Below are positions 1 to 4,630 of a stretch of 6,069 bases of DNA, piece by piece. This DNA is from Chloroflexota bacterium. GTDB lineage: Bacteria > Chloroflexota > Dormibacteria > Dormibacterales > Dormibacteraceae. Position 1 is the first letter of the stretch. Each line of letters opens with the position of its first letter. Location: assembly GCA_005880525.1 (NCBI GenBank), contig VBFW01000121.1, positions 1-6,069 on the forward strand, written 5' to 3'. The notes below the pieces were generated by a model. It saw only the letters and a program-made list of their open reading frames with translations. It made no database searches and was not told where the DNA came from. The translations under genes were made by a program, and so were the position numbers.

Positions 1-40
1 CGGCCCAAATCAGGCGCGGCTGCGGAGCGAATCCTCGCAT
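1..40 (-). CDS. Start of a probable DUF58 protein (N-terminal 13 codons only)
   Basis: An ATG at 40-38 opens a frame that runs off the left edge of the window and reads MRGFAPQPRLIWA. It begins 6 bases after the TAA of the MoxR gene, with a weak purine-rich TAAGAG just ahead of it. DUF58 proteins follow MoxR genes very commonly, and they often begin with a short basic stretch, an RLxW-like turn and then a membrane segment, which this peptide resembles. What is seen is only an open frame in the right place. The DUF58 name is inferred from gene order, and 13 residues cannot prove a family. Confidence 0.45.
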   Translation of the reverse strand, partial: MRGFAPQPRLIWA

Positions 41-46
41 CGGCTC

Positions 47-1021
47 TTACCGGGGCGGGACGACTCGGCTCGCGACTGCCTCAAGGACGCTGTCGGGCGT
101 CTGCCCGGCGACCTCGGCCTCGGGCCGCAGCAGCAGCCTGTGCCGGAAGGCGGGCGCGAGCAGGCCCTTCACGTGGTCTGGCGTCACGAACTCCGAGCCG
201 TCGAACGCAGCCTGGACGCGCGCGGCCAGCATCAGAAGAACCTCGGCACGCGTGCTCGCGCCCAGCGCGACCTCCGGCGCGTTCCGCGTGGCGATCGCGA
301 GGTCGACGACGTACTTGCGAATCTTCTCGTCGAGCACGACGCCCGCCACGTGCTCGCGGCACCGCTCGACGTCGGCCGCGCCGAGCACCGGCTCGACGCC
401 GGCCTTGACAGGGTCCTTCAGCTCGATGCCGGACTCCCAGCGCCGCAAGACCTCCATCTCGTCGCTGGGGCTGGGGTAATCGAGGCGGACCTTGAACAGG
501 AAGCGATCCTGCTGAGCCTCGGGAAGCGGGTAAGTGCCCTCGTACTCGACAGGGTTCTGCGTCGCCAGCACGATAAAGGGCGCGGGCAGCGGGAGCTGCT
601 GGCCCTCGAGCGTGACGCCTCGCTCCTCCATCGCCTCGAGCAGAGCGGACTGCACCTTGGCGGGAGCGCGGTTGATCTCGTCAGCGAGCAGCACGTTCGT
701 GAAGATTGGCCCCTGCCGCAGCGCGAATGTACGCGAGGTCAGGTCGTAGACCGACGTCCCGAGGATGTCGGCCGGCATGAGGTCCGGCGTGAATTGGACC
801 CGGCCGTAATCGAGCGCCAGCGACCGCGCGATGGCCTTGGCCAGCAGCGTCTTGCCGGTGCCGGGCACGCCCTCCAGGAGCACGTGGCCCTGCGCCACCA
901 GCGCCACGGCGCACAGCCGGATCGCGTCCTCCTGGCCGACCACAGCCTTGGCCAGCTGCTCGCGGAATCGGGCATAGAAGTCGGTGGCTGTGCCGGCAGG
1001 TGCTGAGCTCATCCCTGTCAT
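47..1021 (-). CDS. MoxR-family AAA+ ATPase
   Basis: This 324-residue protein is a full-length MoxR-type AAA+ ATPase, a cytoplasmic chaperone-like enzyme that uses ATP to remodel or activate partner proteins. The Walker A motif GVPGTGKT is at residues 51-58, Walker B LLADE at 111-115 followed by INRAP, the sensor 1 Asn at 156 in ATQNP, the arginine-finger segment QDRF at 171-174, and the sensor 2 region GASTRAE around Arg258. The C-terminal lid ends with the family-typical HRLLLRPEAE. All key residues are present. The start is ATG at 1021-1019, which overlaps the TGA of the DUF4350 gene in an ATGA. A GGGGAGG lies about 14 bases upstream, rather far. A second ATG three codons in is possible. 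Its place between DUF4350 and a probable DUF58 gene is the usual one for this family. The substrate cannot be deduced. Confidence 0.95.
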   Translation of the reverse strand: MTGMSSAPAGTATDFYARFREQLAKAVVGQEDAIRLCAVALVAQGHVLLEGVPGTGKTLLAKAIARSLALDYGRVQFTPDLMPADILGTSVYDLTSRTFALRQGPIFTNVLLADEINRAPAKVQSALLEAMEERGVTLEGQQLPLPAPFIVLATQNPVEYEGTYPLPEAQQDRFLFKVRLDYPSPSDEMEVLRRWESGIELKDPVKAGVEPVLGAADVERCREHVAGVVLDEKIRKYVVDLAIATRNAPEVALGASTRAEVLLMLAARVQAAFDGSEFVTPDHVKGLLAPAFRHRLLLRPEAEVAGQTPDSVLEAVASRVVPPR

Positions 1022-2154
1022 TGTCGCGGGCGCCGCCTCCCCTCTTCACTGACGGGGTACGCGATGCCGTGCAGGCGCTGCGCCGCCGCGAGCAGGTCCT
1101 TCTCGCTTTTCTCGGACCCGTAAAGCGCTCTTTCCGCGCTGTCGAGGTCGCTTGCGATGTCTGGTGCGCGCTGCCACAGCGACTGCCAGAATCGCTCCCG
1201 CGGCTCGACCGGCAACCCTGTCTGCATCGCCACGGCGCGTTCGCTGGCTCTTGCGAGGACGCCGAGCGTGACCGCGCGAGCGCCCGCCCTGCGCAGGAGC
1301 TCGCCGACGGCCACCGCCCACTCGGCGTCGAGACGTGACGCCTCCGCAGGCCTCGGAACCAGCGGTCCAAATCGGCGGCCGCGCAGGAGGAGGCCGAAGA
1401 AGATCGCCACGATCAGCCACAGGAGCGCGGCGCCCCACGGCGTCAGGATCCACGCGGCCGGCGTGATGTCGCTGGCGGTGAGCCCGTGGTGGTACTCGTC
1501 GAACACGACCGGAGCGCCGGCCGGCACAAGGCCCAGCAGGTCGGCCAGGAAGCGGCCGTTGTCGGCCTTCTCCAGGTACCCGTTGCAGAGCTCGAGAGGG
1601 TCGGCAAGCGCGATCACCAGGCCGCGTCCGAACCGCTACTCGTACGCGATGGGGAGTCCACCCGAGCGCAGGACCGCAACCTGGCGTGCGCCCAGACCAA
1701 ACGGCAGCGCGAATGTGCCGCCGGCTACGGACCTCACGCCGTCGAGGAACGGCCCGTTCGCGTCGGCGCTGTCGCTCGGGACGGGCCGCGCAAAACGGTT
1801 CACGGTGAGGGCGGTGTCCAGCTCCGGGTCTCCCTGCTCGCTTGCGTACACGATCACTCCGCCGTCGTGCACCCAGCGGGCGGTGGCGTCTGCCTCCTCA
1901 GAGGTATAGGGGCTCGTCGGCGTGAAGACGAACAGCATCGTGTTCGCGTCGGATATCTCGAACGATCCCGTCACCTGGCGGGTCGGGTGGCCCATCGCCG
2001 ACGCGTAAAGCATCACGGCGGAGGCGCCATTGGCCGCGTCGCTGTTCGTGCTGTGCTCCGGCGAGTCGGGCTTCTGCTGGCCGATGAGGATGGCGGCCAG
2101 GACCGCAAGGCCGATCACGCCTATAGCCATCCAACTGCGGATGTCGCCTCTCAT
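1018..2154 (-). pseudogene. DUF4350 membrane protein gene interrupted by an in-frame TAG
   Basis: One continuous reading frame of 378 codons is broken once, by TAG at 1638-1636 (codon 173). The first part (2154-1636, 172 residues) starts with ATG behind a good GGAGAAGG ribosome site and overlaps the DUF4129 stop in an ATGA. It has a membrane anchor at residues 9-25, then an extracytoplasmic DUF4350 domain with FVFTPTSPYTSEEAD and WVHDGGVIVYAS. After the TAG the same frame resumes with RFGRGLVIALADP, then the family-typical FDEYHHG at about residues 219-224, a second membrane segment at about 237-257 and a cytoplasmic tail, ending at TGA 1020-1018 within the MoxR start. The break falls in the conserved stretch just before GRG..ALADP, so neither half is a whole domain. 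A GTG at 1617-1615 could restart translation of a 199-residue C-terminal half. A nonsense mutation, sequence error and read-through are all possible. The molecular role of DUF4350 is unknown; it is usually found beside DUF4129 and MoxR. Confidence 0.8.
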
Positions 2155-3056
2155 GCGGCCTTCTCCACCAGCGGCATGCGGAACCGAGCGGCCACCACCG
2201 CGGCCTGCTCGTAGGTTTTGTCGTCGACGTCTCGACCGCCGTAGACGGCCGCTTCAAACGGACGCAGCAGGGGATTCAGCGACGCCGGGTCTGGCGCACG
2301 CCGGAAGATCTCGCGCACGGTGAGCGGGCTGCCCTCCCAGGTCCGCTCGCCGGCCAGGGTCGCGGCGACCGCCGCGCACAGGGCTCTGATCGCACCGACG
2401 CGGTCGCCGCTGGCAGACAGCCGGTCGGCCTGCGCGAAGTAGTCGGCCGGCGCCTGCGGGCCGGCCGGTTCCGACCCCGCAAACTCGCCGGCCAGGCGGC
2501 CGCGCGCGGACCTGAAGACGACGACCACGACCACCGACATCACCGCTAGCGCGATCGCGTAAACGACCCACGCCGGCACCACGCCGCCAGGGCCGATGCC
2601 GCCCGCCATCGCCTTCAGGAATTCGTTGATGCGGTCCTGGATCCACTGGCCGAGCCGATCCAGGAACGACGGCTGCTTGTGCAGGGCGTCGTAGCGCTGC
2701 ATCGACATCACCTGCTGCAGGCGCGACTGCGCAAGCGCGGGGTCGGACGTTGTGGCTGGATTGTCAAGCGCGTTCAGCACGGCCCTGAGCCTGGAGGCGG
2801 CGTCTCTGAAGTCGGGCGGCGTCTCGCGCAGGTCCGACAGCACTTCCGGCTGCGTATTGCCGGTGCCGTCGATCAGCACCTGGGCCGCATGGCGCGCGGC
2901 TGCGACATCGCCGGGCTGGGTGTTCTCGACGATGGTGAGCGCGTCGGCGACGGCTTGCCTGTACAGCGTCGTGGTCGAGTCGGCGGCGACTGAGACCGGA
3001 AGCGACACCGCGATCGCCACGGCGAGCAGGACCCAGGTGAAGAGTCGCCGGGTCAC
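2151..3056 (-). CDS. DUF4129-domain membrane protein
   Basis: The 301-residue product starts with GTG at 3056-3054, which forms a GTGA overlap with the stop of the upstream gene. No Shine-Dalgarno sequence is evident, so translation is probably coupled. Residues 1-25 form a signal peptide (basic MTRR, hydrophobic core, then SVAADS). A helical extracytoplasmic region of about 130 residues follows, ending in FLDRLGQWIQDRINEFL. A single membrane segment is at about 159-182 and a cytoplasmic DUF4129 domain at about 206-295, with the typical pattern ALCAAVAATLAG, SPLTVREIF and FEAAVYGGRDVDD. Members of the family often sit near MoxR, DUF58 or transglutaminase-like genes, and the domain is thought to belong to envelope-associated machinery. 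No catalytic residues are recognisable. Confidence is high for the family and low for any biochemical role. Confidence 0.88.
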   Translation of the reverse strand: MTRRLFTWVLLAVAIAVSLPVSVAADSTTTLYRQAVADALTIVENTQPGDVAAARHAAQVLIDGTGNTQPEVLSDLRETPPDFRDAASRLRAVLNALDNPATTSDPALAQSRLQQVMSMQRYDALHKQPSFLDRLGQWIQDRINEFLKAMAGGIGPGGVVPAWVVYAIALAVMSVVVVVVFRSARGRLAGEFAGSEPAGPQAPADYFAQADRLSASGDRVGAIRALCAAVAATLAGERTWEGSPLTVREIFRRAPDPASLNPLLRPFEAAVYGGRDVDDKTYEQAAVVAARFRMPLVEKAA

Positions 3057-3889
3057 GCGGGCGCCGGCGGCGAGACGGTGACCTGGTGGGCGAGCTGGAA
3101 CAGGTCAAGGGCTTCCTTGCGAACGCGGAGGTCGAAGTAGATCAGGACGATGGCGATGAGAAGTACAGGGTTGACCAGCGCGCTCACGAGGACCACCGCG
3201 CCTTCATAGAGCGCAAGAGCGAGGTATGGCGACACCAGGATCGTCAGTAGAACCTGGCCGAGGTAAAGGAACGCGCCAAGCGCCAGCGACACTACGTAGT
3301 TGAGTACGAGGACGAGCAGGAGGATGAAGAAGGTCCTCCACCACTTGCCTTCGACCAGCCGCCAGCTCCGGCCCATGGCCGTGAACAGCCCGGTGTTCTC
3401 GACGAACATCGCAGGCAGCACGGCGATCCAGTTGACCGAGATCCAGATCCACAAGGGAAAAAGGCAGAACAGTACCGCCATAAGCACGAACAGCAGGTAG
3501 TAGCCGAGCACCTGGAAGTAGCGCCGGAAGGCGCCGCGCAGCGCGCCCCACAGCGTCACCGGATTGCCCATCGCCGACTGGCACACGGCGTAGGTGACGC
3601 CCCCGTAGAGGAGGGGAAGGACGGCGAGGTTGACGAGCACGCCCGCCGCGAGCGGGGCCATCGCCGTCACGAAGGTGCTGAAGTCGCCGGGATTGCTGCT
3701 CGTCGCCTGCGTGGAGATGTAGTCGAAGAGCGCGAAGTACCCGTATCCCGAGAGGGCCGCCAGCGGGATGGAGAAGATGACCGAGATGCCTGCCAGCAGC
3801 AGGAAGTGCCGCCGGTACATGCGGAACGTCTCGTCAAGGACGTCTCCGATCTCGAGGGGACGCAGCCGCAGCGGGACGGGCGCGCTCAC
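3053..3889 (-). CDS. Polytopic membrane protein, GPDPase-membrane-domain-like
   Basis: The 278-residue product opens with a cytoplasmic segment containing RPLEIGDVLDETFRMYRRHF, a hallmark of the bacterial integral membrane family often labelled 'glycerophosphoryl diester phosphodiesterase membrane domain'. About six hydrophobic segments follow (roughly residues 28-50, 75-100, 122-150, 185-207, 208-228 and 230-253). The protein closes with the typical YFDLRVRKEALDLFQLA. No phosphodiesterase catalytic domain is present, so the usual database label should not be read as an enzyme activity; the function is unknown. The start is GTG at 3889-3887. A TAG in the same frame at 3907-3905 with no ATG between fixes this as the only reasonable start, although no clear ribosome site is visible. 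It is the first gene of the operon, so a promoter should lie upstream, within or just before the repeat-rich region. I could not identify -35/-10 boxes with confidence. Confidence 0.85.
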   Translation of the reverse strand: MSAPVPLRLRPLEIGDVLDETFRMYRRHFLLLAGISVIFSIPLAALSGYGYFALFDYISTQATSSNPGDFSTFVTAMAPLAAGVLVNLAVLPLLYGGVTYAVCQSAMGNPVTLWGALRGAFRRYFQVLGYYLLFVLMAVLFCLFPLWIWISVNWIAVLPAMFVENTGLFTAMGRSWRLVEGKWWRTFFILLLVLVLNYVVSLALGAFLYLGQVLLTILVSPYLALALYEGAVVLVSALVNPVLLIAIVLIYFDLRVRKEALDLFQLAHQVTVSPPAPA

Positions 3890-3911
3890 CGCACCAATTG
3901 TCGGCTAGTAA

Positions 3912-3949
3912 ACCCTCACCCTGACCCTCTCCCGCTGTGCGGGAGAGGG
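3912..3949. repeat. REP-like palindrome, family A (11-bp stem)
   Basis: A perfect hairpin has arms CCCTCTCCCGC at 3925-3935 and GCGGGAGAGGG at 3939-3949 with a TGT loop. It is preceded by CCCTCACCCTGA (from 3914). This CCCTCACCC...CCCTCTCCC hairpin is a style of dispersed intergenic repeat common in environmental bacterial genomes. It lies about 36 bases upstream of the operon's first GTG and could act as a transcript-end structure for genes read from the clpC side, but no T-run follows, so it is not a standard intrinsic terminator. Only one copy of this family is in the window, so its dispersed nature is inferred from familiarity. Confidence 0.7.
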
Positions 3950-3951
3950 AG

Positions 3952-3969
3952 CTACGGCTTGGCTGGGGC
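3952..3969. repeat. Left copy of an 18-bp direct repeat matching the clpC 3' end
   Basis: The 18 bases here match 4613-4630 at 17 of 18 positions (mismatch at 3955/4616). The right copy is the last codons and stop of clpC (APAKP, TAG). Read on the minus strand, the left copy also spells APAKP followed by TAG. The two copies sit immediately outside the block that carries the inverted repeats and the DUF559 remnant, 661 bases apart. This could be a target-site duplication or a leftover of a duplication-recombination event. A 6-bp hairpin (TGGGGC/GCCCCA, 3964-3979) overlaps the left copy. Chance similarity in GC-rich DNA is not excluded. Confidence 0.55.
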
Positions 3970-3980
3970 ATCAGCCCCAA

Positions 3981-4017
3981 GTCCCTCCCCACTGTGTGGG
4001 GAGGCTAGGTGGGGGCG
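3981..4017 (-). repeat. 37-bp palindromic repeat, family B, inverted left copy
   Basis: The reverse complement of this segment matches the three right-hand copies (4463-4499, 4517-4553, 4571-4607) at 36 of 37 bases; the single difference is in the hairpin loop. Each copy contains a 9-bp hairpin, here CCTCCCCAC at 3984-3992 and GTGGGGAGG at 3996-4004 with a TGT loop, plus an asymmetric flank carrying CACCTAG. The flanks outside the 37 bases do not match the right copies, so the unit boundary is sharp. Because it is inverted relative to the right copies, it forms inverted ends around the DUF559 remnant. Confidence 0.9.
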
Positions 4018-4080
4018 CTGTAATCGCCTTAACACCCTGACTTCTCCTGGGGCAGCTTCGGGTCGGAAGCTTGTGCGGTT

Positions 4081-4475
4081 ATGGAAAATCCCGTGATCCA
4101 ACGCGCCCAGCACCTGCGCGCGAACATGACAGGCGTCGAAACCCGTATGTGGTGGCGGTTGCGCGCGCGCTAGCTCGGTGTCAAATTCCGGAGACAGCAC
4201 CCTATCGGCCCTTACATCGTGGACTTCGCATGTTGTCGAGCGAAGCTGGTCGTTGAGATCGACGGTGAAATGCACGAAAAGGCGTTGACATTCGCCGCGA
4301 CCGATGGCTCGAGTCTCTCGGCTGGCGAGTGATGCGCCTCGTATTGCAGGAAATCGACGAGGGCCTAGACGCGGCGGTTGACGCGATTGCCTTCGAGCTG
4401 GAGCATCCAGGGTCCCTGTTGAGGTACGAACAGCGTTCTGGCGATTTGTTGGAGCCGTCTGACGCCCCCACCTAG
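4081..4475 (+). pseudogene. DUF559 (PD-(D/E)XK nuclease-like) gene remnant
   Basis: From ATG 4081 the frame reads a typical DUF559 start (MENPVIQRAQHLRANMTGVE, then TRMWWRLRAR). It hits TAG at 4171-4173, exactly where the family usually has Gln in RxRQLG, and continues LGVKFRRQHPIGPYIVDFAC, then AKLVVEIDGEMH. Near 4282-4290 the frame shifts: the family-like continuation DIRRDRWLESLGWRVMRLVL is read from 4287 in another frame, through EIDEGLDAAVDAI to a TAG at 4473-4475. DUF559 proteins are small (about 120 residues) and related to very-short-patch-repair-type endonucleases. The probable metal-binding acidic residues are still there (Asp in YIVDF, Glu and Asp in VVEIDG). With one nonsense codon, one frameshift and probably a few lost codons, no intact product is possible. 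The last codons (LLEPSDAPT and stop) lie inside the first tandem repeat unit. No ribosome site is apparent. Confidence 0.88.
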
Positions 4476-4607
4476 CCTCCCCACACGGTGGGGAGGGACG
4501 TGTTGGAGCCATCTGACGCCCCCACCTAGCCTCCCCACACGGTGGGGAGGGACGTGTTGGAGCCATCTGACGCCCCCACCTAGCCTCCCCACACGGTGGG
4601 GAGGGAC
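4447..4607 (+). repeat. 54-bp tandem array, three copies, of family B repeat
   Basis: Three units start at 4447, 4501 and 4555 with an exact 54-base period. Each has a 17-base linker (containing TGTTGGAGCC and a TCTGA) and the 37-base core at 4463-4499, 4517-4553 and 4571-4607. The cores are identical to one another. The linker before the first core differs at two positions from those before the second and third. Each core holds a hairpin CCTCCCCAC-ACG-GTGGGGAGG (stems 4476-4496, 4530-4550 and 4584-4604). The third ends only 5 bases from the clpC stop, so it may stabilise or end the clpC transcript, although no T-run follows. The unit length is a multiple of three, so all six frames repeat an 18-residue pattern, which produces spurious open frames here. 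Confidence 0.95.
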
Positions 4608-4612
4608 TGCCT

Positions 4613-4630
4613 CTAAGGCTTGGCTGGGGC
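4613..4630. repeat. Right copy of the 18-bp direct repeat (clpC 3' end)
   Basis: These bases encode the final APAKP codons and the TAG stop of clpC, and match 3952-3969 at 17 of 18 positions. The homology ends at the stop codon on one side and after the Ala codon on the other. This copy is the functional coding one, so the left copy would be the derived or displaced one. Confidence 0.55.

Larger units (their letters stand above)
3981..4607. mobile_element. Putative repeat-bounded DUF559 unit (degenerate)
   Basis: The block consists of an inverted 37-bp palindromic repeat on the left, a 63-base stretch (4018-4080) with no gene but a small AGCTTC/GAAGCT hairpin at 4054-4071, a decayed DUF559 gene on the plus strand, and three direct copies of the same repeat on the right. 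It sits between clpC and the DUF4129/MoxR operon, opposite in strand to everything around it, and is flanked by an 18-bp direct repeat. These points together suggest acquisition as a unit. No transposase is present, and calling it mobile is an inference. The alternative is independent accumulation of dispersed repeats in a permissive intergenic region. Confidence 0.35.

Noticed and set aside
140..1006. Plus-strand open frame of 288 codons opposite the MoxR gene.
   Set aside because: It lies entirely antisense to a MoxR gene with all motifs intact, and its translation shows no family resemblance.
3925..3949. Rho-independent terminator.
   Set aside because: The hairpin is strong, but neither strand has a T-run after it, so I list it as a palindromic repeat that may only affect transcript ends.
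1636..4173. Possible reassignment of TAG to an amino acid (two in-frame TAG codons in family-conserved frames).
   Set aside because: clpC appears to end naturally at TAG (4615-4613) after a normal-length C-terminus, and the DUF559 gene also carries a frameshift, so it is decayed anyway. Two cases, one in a dead gene, do not support recoding.
3952..4566. Minus-strand open frame of 204 codons across the intergenic region with an 18-residue repeat (MAPTRPSPPCGEARWGRQ).
   Set aside because: The repeated peptide is just the translation of the 54-base array and the left palindrome, and the middle is antisense to the DUF559 remnant. It has no domain or ribosome site.
4447..4607. CRISPR-like array (regular repeats and spacers).
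   Set aside because: The 17-base 'spacers' are nearly identical to each other, so this is a simple tandem repeat, and no cas genes are present.
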